Below, piece by piece: positions 38,357 through 49,932 of a stretch of 64,000 nucleotides of DNA. The stretch is from Saccharum officinarum. Lineage: Eukaryota > Streptophyta > Magnoliopsida > Poales > Poaceae. A program made the translations under genes and the position numbers. The stretch lies in contig CM036225.1 in assembly GCA_020631735.1 (NCBI GenBank), positions 65,584,662 through 65,648,661 on the forward strand, in the 5' to 3' direction. Under the pieces are notes generated by a model. It was not told the DNA's origin. It saw only the letters and a program-made list of their open reading frames with translations, and ran no database searches. The number at the start of each line of letters is the position of its first letter. Within the stretch, counting starts at the first letter, position 1.

Positions 38357-39283
38357 CTAGCTTGCTGTTGCTGGGGCGCTGCTGACTCTGATTACCCAAC
38401 TGCGGTGGGTACTGGGGGCGCTGCTGGTACTGGTTCCTCTGGGGTACTGGCCTTTGTTCCATTGGTTGGGTGGCCCTTGGTTCCTCTGCTGAAAACCCTG
38501 CTGCGGGAAAGTTCGCGGGCGAGTGTTGCTACCCGACGCCTGTCCCTGGAGCTTCCTCTTCTTGAGGTCCATTTCCTTACGCTTGTTATCAATTACAATG
38601 GCACGGTCCACCAACTCTTGGAAACTGGCATATTTGTTGGACATCAGTTGCAGCTGGAGTCCATCATACAGCCCCTTCAGAAAACGGCGCTGTTTGTCAG
38701 AATCCCTAGCCACTTCAGCCGGGGCATATCGCGACAATTGTGCAAACTTGTCGCGGTATTCCGCCACAGACATGGACCCTTGCTTGAGAGCCCGGAACTC
38801 CTCTTGCTTCAGTTCAATAAGTCCCTCAGGGATGTGATAGGACCTAAAGCTCTCCGTGAACTCTTTCCATGTGATCTCTGGAGCATTCTCTGGACGTCCA
38901 TACTGGAATGACTCCCACCAATCCTGAGCAGCTCCTTGGAGTTGGCCTGAGGCGTACAAGACTTTCTCCAAGTCGTTGCACTGTGCAATGTTTAGCTGCT
39001 TTTCCACAGCTCTCAGCCAGTCATCCGCCTCCATAGGTTCAGAGGCATGTGTGAACACAGGTGGGCGTCCTTTCAGAAACTCACCACGCTTGTCACGGAC
39101 CTGCACAGGTGGGGGTGCTCCTGCGGGTTGCTCACCGAGACGGTCCATCACTGTCTGCACGAGCTGCGCTTGCATGGCCATCAGCTGCTCAATGGTCACC
39201 GGCGGTGGCGGAGGTGGATCCACCAAAGCTCCGTGTCCACGACCACGGCCACGGCCTCTGCCACGTCCTCCTCTGGCGGCCAT
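38357..39283 (-). CDS. Chromovirus gag (capsid) ORF, frame-broken at its 3' end
   Basis: 308 codons starting [15 protein letters not shown] retrotransposon Gag core is visible at about 85-190 ([46 protein letters not shown]). The product would form the virus-like particle that holds the RNA. The last 30 or so residues (from about the NQWNK position, 38465 downward) look out of frame: protein-like Gln/Pro-rich sequence continues in a second frame (38462 downward) and then in the pol frame, consistent with two small deletions within about 100 bp. The overlap with pol is short. A programmed shift cannot be excluded, but the intermediate third frame makes mutation or assembly error more likely. 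Confidence 0.85.
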   Translation of the reverse strand: MAARGGRGRGRGRGRGHGALVDPPPPPPVTIEQLMAMQAQLVQTVMDRLGEQPAGAPPPVQVRDKRGEFLKGRPPVFTHASEPMEADDWLRAVEKQLNIAQCNDLEKVLYASGQLQGAAQDWWESFQYGRPENAPEITWKEFTESFRSYHIPEGLIELKQEEFRALKQGSMSVAEYRDKFAQLSRYAPAEVARDSDKQRRFLKGLYDGLQLQLMSNKYASFQELVDRAIVIDNKRKEMDLKKRKLQGQASGSNTRPRTFPQQGFQQRNQGPPNQWNKGQYPRGTSTSSAPSTHRSWVIRVSSAPATAS

Positions 39284-39973
39284 CTGTTTCCAATCAAATG
39301 TGCAAACTTTTAGAGATCTCCCAAAAATTTATAAATTATTTACAAAAGGTAAATAACATAACTGAAAATTTCTGGACGAGTGTCTACAACAGCAGACCGA
39401 AAACTGGAGTGTAACTCAAGTTCCAGAAATCCAAAATATGCGTGGCATACATCGTTGGAAAGCTTAAAGAGTCTGCTACAACTTTTGTATAGAACTTTTT
39501 CACTGATACGGACGGAAACATCATCAAAAACTGAGCTAAACAATTTCTGTTCTAGGTTACAGACTGCACAAACTTGCCAGGTTGTAGCAGGCATATCTCT
39601 CAAACCAGAATTGATAATGAGGTGATTCCAGTGGGAAATGAAAGGTACACAAGTCTAGTTCTTTCCACAAAAATTTCATAATTTTTGGACGTAGAGATTT
39701 AGAGATATGAGACAAGCATTGAAGACTGCTCTGAGAAATAGCACAGCAGTAACGCAGAATTTTAAACCCCAACTAAGTTAAACAAACACTAACTTAAGGT
39801 TTTGATAAAAAGAACATGTGGACAAGCCCACACTGTTCCTGCAATCACACAAACTCCAAATCATTCAAGTTCATCATCACAACCAACAAGACAATTAAAA
39901 GTTCACAACACACACATAAACTTGACACGACTTTCGATCTAGAACGCATTCATTATGACGGGGCTGCAAGTAT
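39284..39973 (-). other. Untranslated spacer between the extra ORF and gag
   Basis: About 690 bp without a long frame. It contains the loosely repeated words seen in the LARD (GAAAGCTTA, CTACAACTTTTG, CATATCTCTCAAACC). No protein or transposon signature is seen. Confidence 0.6.
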
Positions 39974-40882
39974 CTAAGGAGCGCGATCCACCATGGTGAA
40001 CACCCTGGCCTTCTTCTTGTAAATGGTAGGCTGACCTAGCTGAACGGCCATCTCATCTATCTGGTTCTGAAGGCGCTTTTCAGATTTTTGCGCTGCACGA
40101 AGCTCTTCCCTGAGTGCTTCGTTGACCTCCTGCATGGCGCTGAGGTGCCTCACTGTGGTGTCCAAGGTGGGATCAGAAGCTGGAGGAGCCAACACCGCCC
40201 ATGTCTTCTCCCTTGAGTCATAGCGTGGAAGATACCGGTAGCGATCATTCTGCATGTCCTCAAAACGTCGACCATGGTAGTGCAGGTACGCCGCCTGCGC
40301 AGCATCTTCCATGCTGTCATAGGCACTGGCACGCCTGGCTCGGGGGCTATGGGTGGTCACAACATCCTGAGATTGGTCGGTGTTGTTCCAGGCGGTGATG
40401 ATCACATTGGTCTTCCAGTACGTCGCCTCCACTGGATGTGTGTGCTCCGCACAGTAGTACTTCACAGAAGCAGCAAACTCTGGATAGTACTCAGCTAGCA
40501 TGGTGGTGAGGAGGTTGTGGTAATGGGCATCTTCGGGAGCTTCCTTAAACTTGTTCCTGGTGGTCCAGCCTATCTCTTCTGGCTCCTCTGATGCAGCTGG
40601 GGAGGGCACTGGTGTTGGTGCAGAAGCGGCCTGGGATGCTGGTGGAGGTGTAGCAGAGGGGACTGGAGCATCCACATGTGGGATGGGTGCAGCCACGGGG
40701 GTCGAAGCAGGTCCATCTGATGCAGCCACTGAAAATACCTCCTCCTCCATGGGTTCCTCCTCTTCCTCGTCAGTGATGTGGGCGACCTCTGGCTCCACTG
40801 GTGGTACTGCTGGTGGTGCTGGTGGAGCAGGTGCTGCTGGAACGAACTGGGCGACGTAGGCAGCGGCACTGAGGCGAGGCAT
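39974..40882 (-). CDS. Extra ORF upstream of gag in the chromovirus, 302 aa, function unknown
   Basis: It is the first ORF after the PBS, in sense orientation. Residues 1-100 are Pro/Ala/Val-rich with an acidic run (DEEEEEPMEEE). Residues 110-230 look globular, with WKTNVIITAWN, a Tyr-rich AAYLHYHGRRF and YRYLPRYD. Residues 235-290 form a predicted coiled coil (LREELRAAQKSEKRLQNQID). I recognise no enzyme or capsid motif. My recollection is that some rice gypsy elements (RIRE3/RIRE8 type) also have an ORF before gag; this may be related. The frame is intact, in a young element with intact pol, which suggests but does not prove a role in the life cycle. Confidence 0.75.
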   Translation of the reverse strand: MPRLSAAAYVAQFVPAAPAPPAPPAVPPVEPEVAHITDEEEEEPMEEEVFSVAASDGPASTPVAAPIPHVDAPVPSATPPPASQAASAPTPVPSPAASEEPEEIGWTTRNKFKEAPEDAHYHNLLTTMLAEYYPEFAASVKYYCAEHTHPVEATYWKTNVIITAWNNTDQSQDVVTTHSPRARRASAYDSMEDAAQAAYLHYHGRRFEDMQNDRYRYLPRYDSREKTWAVLAPPASDPTLDTTVRHLSAMQEVNEALREELRAAQKSEKRLQNQIDEMAVQLGQPTIYKKKARVFTMVDRAP

Positions 40883-41055
40883 CTATAGTTTTGATATAAA
40901 ATATTATCAGAGTCAATATTTTATACAATAGAATAAGAAATAGAGCATAAAATTTTGATAAAATATCAAGATGGAGATAGTAGCAAGTAAATAAATAAAG
41001 TCAAACTCCTAGAAACGACCATTTCTATCTAGGTTTGCGTCCTACAGTCGACACA

Positions 41056-41067
41056 GCTCTGATACCA
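41056..41067 (-). other. Primer-binding site (initiator tRNA-Met) of the chromovirus
   Basis: The minus strand reads TGGTATCAGAGC three bases inside the LTR, matching the 3' end of initiator tRNA-Met over all 12 bases considered. Confidence 0.9.
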
Positions 41068-41070
41068 ATT

Positions 41071-43997
41071 TGTCACACTCCAATTAAAGGACAATATAGA
41101 GTGCATACATCTTATGTGCGCCCCAGGAATAGTCGCACACATAAGCTGACAAATTAACAAAAGTATCATCACCATGTACATACATAACGTTATTACATCA
41201 CGTAGTTCTTACATAACAAGCGGAAAAGTAAATAGCAACTCTCAGGCGTAGTGTCTGATCCACAGGGAAGGACGACTGGTTGACCCAAACCTAGAAATCT
41301 TCCGGGAAGTCCTCGTAGAAACTGTCATCTGTTACCCATCCGGGATTTTTATCCAAAAACAATATAGCAACAAGTGTGAGTACATTTGTACTCCGCAAGT
41401 ATAGTATGAGGATTCATGAGGCTCAAAAAGGATAGACACGGTTGACTGCAGTTAGCACTTTTAGTAGATCAACATTTCATTATTAATCATTATTAAGTTA
41501 TGCTCAAGCTCCCATTTAACCCACATGATCCACTACTAGAATTAAGAAGAGAAAGCAACAGTGTGATCTCATCATCATCATCATAGTTCATCCACATATT
41601 AAGTAACCATTTATTCTGTGAGTTTTCCGGGCCGCTCGTGTCCGTGAGCACGGCTGTTATAACAGTTTTGACACTCTGCAGAGGTTGTGCATCTTTACCC
41701 GTGAGTCGTGTTACCCGTATGCCCGGGGCCCGTCGACCCCCTAACACTTCCAAGGTGAGCAGGCAGGGTACACTATGAAGCCTTCCATAGGCCTCTTCTA
41801 ACAAGTTAGGGCCGCGAGGTTTCCTCGGCAGGCAGATATAGAGAACCCCCTTTTCGATGGCACATTTCCCGCAGGCTATACACATCAGAACAGAGGCAGT
41901 TCTATACCCAACGTGGCAAGCCCCTCTTGCGCCCTTTCGGGTAACCTCTAACAAGTTAGAAAAGATCCTACTACTGAGCTAAAGTCAGAGCCATTTAACT
42001 CCCACGGTTGCACTGTAAGTCCCAGCTTTTGCCCTACAGATAAGTCCTTACGGAGAGTTTAGGGCAACATGATCAACATCATTTGCACCATCACCCTATA
42101 GTTCCACCATTATCATCATGTTTATCCGTTGGTTCCATTAGTCATGGTGTAGATCATGTTTAATTAGAGCACTAGCATTCTACCCATATGCAAATAATCC
42201 CCATAGGAATCAAGGTACAAGTCATCAATTTGCTAGGAAATCCTTACAGTCGAGCAATATTAGACACATGCATAATGAGTGTGTTATATAATGAATAGGA
42301 CAACAAGGTAGGCCCATGCTATACTTGCCTTGGTTCACGAACTGCTGCTGGTCCTGCTGCTCCTCGTACGTGTCCGGATTCCCGATGTACTCCTCACCGT
42401 CTGAACTCGAACGACACGAAGTACAACACGCAATTCGGAGCAGACATACAAGCAAAACATGGCTATTATTAGAACAGTACACCAACAATAAATAAATCTG
42501 AATAAAATGTTTACCAAAATCATCTACGTCTCGCTACGATCACATTGATGCGAATTGCACGAAAAACGGAGCTACAACGCAAAAGTTACGCGCTAAGCAA
42601 GGTTCCAAAACTAGCTACTAAACTAGATTTATTTGAGAAACTTAAAAGCTTCTAACAGGTCCATCAGTAGCACTAATGCGTAGATTACGAAATTACAAAA
42701 CTAACGCAAGTTGAACGGGTCGAATCGGAGCTAAAACGACGATTTTATAAACGTTTTACTACAGTGGCAATTCTGTAATTAATCTGAAAGCGTATTTTTC
42801 ATATATACCGAAGAAACTACGCTTTCCGAAAAAGAACGCGCACTCCGGGAGTACGCCAAGGACGGCGGGTTAAGCCTTCCAGAAACTGAGGGGCTCTTTT
42901 AGAAATTGGACCCGCGAAGGGGTATCGGCGTGTCCTGGCCGTCCGATCCGAGATGAACGGCGAGGATTAGATAGAGGAGAGTAAGGAGAGCGCGGGCCGC
43001 CGGAGCTGAGGGAGAACGCGGCGGCGGCGCCATTACCTCGGCGTGAAGCTCGCCGGCGTTACTCGCCCGGGCGCTACAGGGCTCTATTTTCAAAAAGGAA
43101 GGCTCCGGAGTGAAGAGGAGATGATAGCGAACTCAGTGGGGCACATCTCGCGGGCGGAGGACATCCCGCACGGAGCCGCCATGGCCGGCAGCAAGGGGAG
43201 CTCGTCGGCGCAACTAGCTAAGGCCCTAGAGACCACAAATTACAGAAATAGAGACATAGGGAGAGAGAGAGGAGCACGGGCGTTCTCACCGCAATGAAGA
43301 ACTCGACGAAGACGCAACGGAGATGGCGGACTCCGATGAGAAGCGGACGGGGATGCTCCGGCGAGTTGGGACGCTGCGGTTGCGGCTCTCACGCGAGCGG
43401 AATGGGAGCGAGAAGGGTAGCAGGGGAGGCGGTGAAGGGGTCTGGCTCCCTTTTTGAAGGCCGGGCGCGGGGGAAGGGGAAGGACGCTCCCACGTTCAGT
43501 GGTCGTGGGCGCGGGCGACAGTTTTGGCCTTGACCGAGAGAGAGGAGCGGGAGGTTAGGGAAGGGGAGCGCCGACATGCGGGCCCGGGTGGTCAGTGACT
43601 CAAAGAGGAGGGAACGGGCGCGGCAGCGGCAGGCCGGTTGGGCTGGGCCGCGGCCCAAGAGGAAGAGCGCGGGGGGAGCGAGCGGGCCAAGGGAAAAACG
43701 GGCTAGCAGGCCGAATCCGAGGAAAAGTGAAGGCGGGAAAAGAATTTGTTTTCCTTTTTCAAATTTAATTTTCAAATCACATTTCCAAATGATTTTCAAA
43801 TCCTTTCAAAAATTTATCAAAACCACTCATCACAAAAATACTTGTGCAACAGCATGCATGCATGAACATTTTCTAACCTTATGATTGATTTTAATTTCCC
43901 AAAAATTTATTATTCCCTAAATTTGAATGCACAACAAATTCATATATAAAATCAATTTTATCTATTTTGAAACAAATGCAAAATTTAGGGTGTTACA
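41071..43997 (-). repeat. Chromovirus LTR, 5' copy (2,927 bp)
   Basis: Same length as 31840-34766. Most differences are single transitions, plus a small cluster near 43020-43050. As the upstream LTR it would carry the promoter for the genomic RNA. Confidence 0.92.
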
Positions 43998-44002
43998 TTT
44001 CA

Positions 44003-45198
44003 TTGCCTGAACATATGGACAACAGATTTGTTTTGTTGGCATATCAAGCCATCGAGGTATAAAGGTAGAGCAAGAGATTTGTGGACAGTTAGCAAGGACT
44101 CAGAGCTCTTAAATTTGCACTAGCAATGTGCTTAGCTCGAATCACAACGTGTGCAAAGGGTCAACGAAGTATAAGTGGACGCTGAATTCTTTTGTCTCCC
44201 CTGCAAATGAGTGAAAAAAGGCAAACACAAAGCGAACCAAATACATGTTAAGGAGAGTGAAACCCGTATCAAGGTTTCATTGACCATCACGAGCATACAC
44301 ATGACTAAGTTACTAATATGCTAAAGGAAAAAAGCATGGGAATATGGGTGGATAACTTCACCTGCACAAGCAGAATGCACAGGTCCAGGAACAGAGGGTC
44401 ATCATAATCTGAATAACAAGAACTGAAGGCACCTAGACGAGTGAAGAAACAAATAATTCGCATAAGTGTAGGTAACTGAGAATTGATAAACTGCCAAAGC
44501 ACCCAAAGTAGAATGGCCTTTGCTCCAACGTGTACTGTGGACATGTCCAATCCAAACATCAAAATTTCAAAACCATTGCTAGGAAGGATATAATATCCAA
44601 GTGAATTTTCAAAAAATAATATCCAAGTGGACTGTTCGTCAGAGTTAATGAACCATGTGTCTTCCCCCTATCCAGGATTTGACAAGGAAAAAAAGTGAAT
44701 GTCAAAAGGTAACTGAAGCTAAGAATTTGTTATCAAAGAAGCATCCAGTTATATCAAAGTGACCAGAATCTTGATAACATAAGGTCTAGACCCAAAGAAA
44801 GGCATACAATTGTAATGGGCAACACCTGAAAAAGAAAAACTAGAGGCCCAGCATTATCTGCCACTCCATTTTTGCCATGCGGAATATGCTGAAGAGATAA
44901 AGAAAGCAATCATCCATTTCAAACTGCACAGAAGGCTAAGTTAATATTCTTATAAAAAAGAGCAGCAAACAAGCTCAACAACATTAAATTACAAGAATTA
45001 TTGCGATCATGTTCATGTTGCATGCTACCGCAAGCTTAAGCTATGGAAAGAGCCTCAAGAGGGGCGTGTCTCTCGAGGGGGCGGCTAGAGCTCGCGTGTG
45101 CACGCCCCAGAAAGAGACGTGGTGATAGGACGCGGCAGGCGCGTGGATCGAGGCAGGCGGTTTGCCTCCCGTTCCATGCCTCCCTATGAAACTGAGGG
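44003..45198. other. Spacer right of the chromovirus; one possible exon fragment at 44359-44562 (-)
   Basis: Mostly AT-rich and unrecognised. On the minus strand 44562-44359 reads a protein-like, Leu/Cys-rich segment (VHVGAKAILLWVLWQ ... FLDLCILLVQ) that ends at a good donor (CAG/GTGAAG). It could be an exon of a captured or decayed cellular gene; I cannot name it. From about 45060 the sequence turns GC-rich and leads into the antisense gene of the Tat-type element. I could not find that element's left LTR. Confidence 0.35.
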
Positions 45199-47546
45199 TT
45201 AGCCCTTCCTATCTGATACGTTCAACCGCAATATTACCTTCTTAGTCTCCGTTGCCGCTGCTGCTAGCGTTAGGGTTCCTTGCCTCCACATTCCCACCAC
45301 CGGCGAACTCGTGTTCCTCCACCCCCACCTTCTATGGAGGCGTGGTGCAACTCTGATGTGATGCACCAGCGCATGGAGGGTCTCGCCCAACGCGGTCTCC
45401 TCCGTGCGAGGACCGCGACCATGGAGTGGATTGTGCCTGACGACGAGGAGATGTCGTCGCCACCCGATGATTACATCATCTCCTTCGTGCACTTCCATGA
45501 GCGCGAGCTCGCGACCCCCACTCATCGATTCCTTCAGGGGTTGTTGCATTACTACAAGATTGAGCTGCAGCATCTCAACCCCAACGGAATCTAGCACATG
45601 GCGGCCTTCATCTCGCTGTGTGAAGGATTCCTGGGGATCGAACCCCACTTCGACCTGTGGAGGTACTTTTTCACCATCAGTCTACAGAAGAAGAGGGAGA
45701 GGGGCTGGTTGGACCTGCACATGCCGATGGGGTGCTCCAGCATTCATCTCCGAAGCAACCGGACTGGGGAGTACATGTCCCTGTGGCTGTCGTCATCCAA
45801 CAAAGGGTGGCACAAGCAGTGGTTCTATTTGAAGAACAACACCGCCGCCCCCTTGCTGGTATTCTCTGGACGCCTAATCAAAGAGACACCAGAATAGTGG
45901 GGTGGGGAGTAAGGACAAGAAGAAGATTGGCAATCACTGCGCTGCCACCGCGTTCCTGAAGGAACATGGCCTCAGGGGGTCAGGCGTCATCGGCGCGTAT
46001 CACGCGAGGAGGGTGGCGCCTTTGTAAGGTCCTAAATGGCTAGAAGGGGTGAATAGCCTTTTCAAAATTCTACAAGCTTCACTAAATCAAGATGTTAGTA
46101 AAACAAATAGCGAAGCTTCTCTAGCACTAGCTCAACTATACTATGCAAGATACCTAAACAATTCTAGTAGATATGAAGGCTATGATCTCTAATCTATAAC
46201 AACAAAGCTATGTCACTAGGCTAATTACTCCTAGGTGATAAAGAAGCTACACAAAATAAAAGAAAACAAGAGATAGAGCACAAAGGAGATGAGCAAGAGA
46301 AAGATTCTTATACCGACATTGGAGAGTAGATACATAGCAATGAATCAATCACAGTTACAAGAGAATCCTCGGCAAGGGATGACACAAGATTTTTACTGAG
46401 GTTCACTTGCTTCCTAGCAAGCTAGTCCTTGTTGTGGCGATACACCCACTTGATGGATCACGAGTTAATTGGCATTCCAAAGCCAAACCCTCAGTGGGTG
46501 CCACACATCCAACACAAGATGGGGATCCTCCAAGCCACGAGCAATCCACTAGAGTAGCCAATTGCAATCTCCCGGGGGAAGGCTCAAGAACCCCTCACAA
46601 ATCCACCGGTGAGGCTCGAAACAATCTCCAATCATGAGCTTAACACCATTGTTGCTCCAAACCGTCTAGGGCGTCGGGAAACACCCAAGAGTAACAAGCA
46701 ATCTGCAGCCAACTCAATAGATCAAGTGCCACTAGATGCAACTCTAAAAGCAATGCACTTGAATCTCACTCAATCTCACTAGGATGCACAATCAAGCAAG
46801 GAGATGAGTGAAAAGGATGTTCTCTTGCTTAAAGTATGTCTCAAGTGTCCCAAGGTCAGCCAAACAAGTATTTATAGCCAGCCCTCAACGATAGAGTCGT
46901 TAGGCTCAAGAAACTGCTCTGCGCGCGCTGACCGGACACACAGGTCTGATCGACCGGACGTGGCCACAGTGTCTGGTCACACCTGCGTGACTTCGCCGAT
47001 GCCCACCACGTGTCCCATTTTAAATTTCATTCATTCGATCTCCAACGGTCACGAAACGTTACCTTCTCAGTCATAGACCGGACGCGCCTTGGCATCTGAT
47101 CAATCCTTCCCTTCGCGCTACTCCCCTAGGTGCGTGACCAGACATGCCAGTCCCTTCGAGCCACGGATGGTCCGGTCACAAACCCTAGCACTTCGCCCCG
47201 CGCGCCTACCGGTTGAACTGACCGGACGCGCCAGCCGCGTCCGATCCGACCTTCGATCTAGCGTCCGATCACCCCAGTGACTTCCTTTCACCTCCGGTAT
47301 AGTGGAAAATAGGCATTTCACTTTCACAAAAGCATCGAATCCCACCGAACCTAAACCCCTCTCTACCCCTCAAACTCCATCTCCTTCGCAAATGTGCTAA
47401 CACCACCAAGTGTTCACCATCTTGTGCTCCTGTGTTAGAATTTTCTCAAATATTTTTCAAGGAGTTAGCATCTTACTAGATCCTAAATGCATGTGCTCAA
47501 GGATATGGACCTAGTGGCACTTGATTCATGAGATGACCGTGATTGC

Positions 47547-47551
47547 CCCTC
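47547..47551. repeat. Target-site duplication CCCTC of the Copia element (second copy 58719-58723)
   Basis: CCCTC flanks both LTRs perfectly (47547-47551 and 58719-58723). Confidence 0.92.
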
Positions 47552-48329
47552 TGAAAGTCCCTAGTTTGGTTTTGGCTAATTGATGAAACCTAGGACTAAC
47601 CTTTGTATCTAAGTGGATGATTTAGATAAAGGTGGTCATTGCATATGAGACATGACATTGACTCATATGACCAAGATGGTGAAGACCAAGATGAGGCTTG
47701 GCTCGATGGACCGGTTGTGAAGGTGAAGGGCAAGTCGAGGCTTCGAAGCGAAGGACCATACGATGGTGAAGCTTGAGCAAGACTTAGCGCCGACGGACCA
47801 ATGCAACGGTGAAGAGCAAGTGAAGTCAAGGTCGATGGATCGAGACGGTCGTGTGATGATATGAAGTGAATCATATCTTTTGGAGAAACAAAATGGGCTC
47901 AAGGCAAAGGTATAACCATAGGGCCATTTTGTTTTGCACTCAAGACACCATAGAGGGTGTGAGTGGTTTAGGATCGATAGCCGAACTATTAAGAGGGGAA
48001 GTCTTATCGGTTATTCGATGCACGGGTGCCACTAGGTGAATTCATAAAGTGCATTGCATGTAGGGCCTAGTGAGCTAATTGGAAAACCTTTGAAAATGAT
48101 TGAGAAAAAGCTAACACACAAGCACATGGAGATGTACACTTGATGGTGTTGGCACATTTGCAAAGGTGGCATTGGTCGCGCTGTGGTTTGCGGGTAGAGA
48201 GGGGTTTGGGTTCCTCTCTCCCTCCCGCCGAGCGTGTGAGCGCGGGATTCAGGCGATTTTGGGGAAATGAAATGCCTATTTTCCACTACGCCGAAAGTCG
48301 GAAAAGAAACGGAGGCGAACGGGGTCACT

Positions 48330-48900
48330 GAGGTGACCGGACGCTGCACCGGACGCGGTCACGGTGTGACCGGACGTGTCCAGTCAGTACAGCGCGGTAT
48401 CGGGCGTGTGGGCTAGGGTTTACAACCGGCGCGTCCGGTCACTCGCGGGACCGGCGCGTCCGGTCAAGTGCCCAGAAGGAACTGCGGTTCGCAAGGACGA
48501 TCGGACGCGGGGCGCGTCCGGTCACACGCGATCGGACGCGTCCGGTCGTCGAGGGAGCTTACTGGACTCCAACCGGACGCTGGCACTGTCGCGTCCGGTC
48601 GTTACGAGGAGCGCGTCGGGTCGTTGTTTCGCGGGCGCGGGTGCTGTGCGGATCGGCGCGTCCGGTCGTTGCGAGGAGCGCGTCCGGTCGTTGCTTCGCG
48701 CGCGCAGTGCTGTGCGACCGGCGCGTCCGATCGGTTGAGCAGCGCGTTCGGTCATAGCGTTTGACCGTTGGCGTGCAGTGACCGTTGGAGGATCTAACGG
48801 TCGCATTCGAAATTTGAGGGACACATGGACGTCGCAGGGCGACCGGACGCGGTTGAGCGCGTCCGGTCAGTTTCGACCGGCGCGTCCGGTCGTCCCGAAA
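48330..48900. repeat. Array of GCGTCCGGTC / GACCGGACGC words in the Copia LTR
   Basis: Roughly 18-20 exact or one-mismatch copies of GCGTCCGGTC or its reverse complement lie in 570 bp, some joined as near-palindromes (CGGACGCGTCCGGTC). The array sits directly upstream of the TATA box and recurs in the 3' LTR (57175-57745). More degenerate copies occur in the solo LTR (46925-47280). Spacing is irregular, so it is not a simple tandem repeat. It could be a transcription-factor or methylation-sensitive enhancer cluster. Confidence 0.8.
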
Positions 48901-48944
48901 AAACGGTCAGTGGAGTGGCAACGGCTCTATTTGTTTGGGGTGCT

Positions 48945-48952
48945 TATAAATA
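48945..48952 (+). promoter_or_regulatory. Probable TATA box of the Copia LTR promoter
   Basis: TATAAATA lies just downstream of the CpG-dense array, with the same word at 57790-57797 in the 3' LTR. Position within the LTR fits a U3/R border about 30 bp further on; the start site itself is not visible. Confidence 0.6.
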
Positions 48953-49874
48953 CTCGTTGGCCGGCCCTTGGGGAGGTCTCTTGGCATTTCTAACACTCTT
49001 GTGCATCTTTTGAGCTAGAGCTACTCCTCCCACTCATCTCTCTTGCTTGATTGCAAATCAAAAGTGAGATTGAGTGATCCCAAAGTGCATTGCATAGCTT
49101 GAGGGCATCTAGTGGCACTTGTGGGTGGTTTAGCCGGTGGATTTCTTGTTACTCTTGGAGAGTACCGCTCCTAGCCGGCTTGGAGATTGTTGGAGGCGTT
49201 GGCAAGAGAAGGTGATTGTTCTTGGTCACCTCCGGTTGTTTGTAAGAGGTTCTTGTGCTTTCCTCGGCGGGATGCCAAAAGCAACTCTATTACATTGCGC
49301 GTGTCATTGAGTTACCTCACTTGAGAGTGGTGTCTTGCGGTGCCTTGCGGGGCGTGCCTTGAGGGGCAAGTGACTTGAGGGTCGCACCGAGGAACCATCT
49401 AAGTGTTGGTCGACACAACCGGTGACGTAGCTTGTCGGTGCACAAGTGAACACCGGGTGAACAAAAATATTGTGTCTCTTGTCTCCCGGTGATTGGTCTC
49501 CATTTTGTGTTGTTGTCAATATTGATTAATTGTATATCATCTTGGTGATTGGCAACATCTTCACTCCACCGTTGGTATAAGATATACAATCCTATCTCTT
49601 GCATTTACTTTTACTAGATTATCTTGTGTAGCTCTAGTAGTAGCCTTTACTAGTAGTTGTTAGCTTGCTCACTAGTGTATAAATAGTGACATAGCTCTTG
49701 TGTGAACTAGAGATCATAATCTACTAGACTTGTGGATAGGAGGCTTGCATCACAACCCTTGGCTAAGCAAAACTCGCTTTACGCCGTTTGTTATTCTAAC
49801 AAGTTTGCTTAGTGGCTTGTGTAGAATTTTTAATAGGCTATTCACCCCCCTCTAGCCATCTAGGACCTTACAAG

Positions 49875-49887
49875 TGGTATCGGAGCC
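49875..49887 (+). other. Primer-binding site (initiator tRNA-Met type) of the Copia element
   Basis: TGGTATCGGAGCC starts two bases after the 5' LTR. It differs from the tRNA complement at one base, the same base as in the LARD. Confidence 0.88.
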
Positions 49888-49932
49888 ATGGTCACCGTTT
49901 TAATCAAGGCTTAACATCCTTCGGTGTGAAAA

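Larger units (their letters stand above)
31840..43997 (-). mobile_element. Ty3/Gypsy chromovirus (Tekay-like), complete, 12.2 kb
   Basis: Two LTRs of exactly 2,927 bp (31840-34766, 41071-43997) enclose, in minus-strand order, a PBS, an extra ORF, gag and a protease-RT-RNaseH-integrase-chromodomain ORF, then a PPT. The gene order (integrase after RT/RNase H) makes it Ty3/Gypsy. The C-terminal chromodomain-like segment places it among chromoviruses, and the long LTRs and tRNA-Met PBS fit the Tekay (Del) clade. LTR differences number roughly 12-15 by eye (about 0.5%), so the insertion is recent. Pol is intact; gag and pol are out of frame with each other. Clade assignment is by recognition, not a tree. 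Confidence 0.93.
47552..49872 (+). repeat. Copia 5' LTR
   Basis: Starts TGAAAGTCCCTAG and ends GACCTTACA. An AT-rich left third is followed by a CpG-dense block (48330-48900) built of GCGTCCGGTC and its complement, a TATA box at 48945 and a transcribed-looking right part with CTTTT/TTGCATT tracts. Confidence 0.93.

Noticed and set aside
38152..39414. Plus-strand frames of 77-185 codons opposite the chromovirus gag
   Set aside because: Antisense shadows of gag; no independent signal.
48330..48900. CRISPR-like or satellite array
   Set aside because: The GCGTCCGGTC words occur in both orientations at irregular spacing in a plant LTR; no regular repeat-spacer structure.
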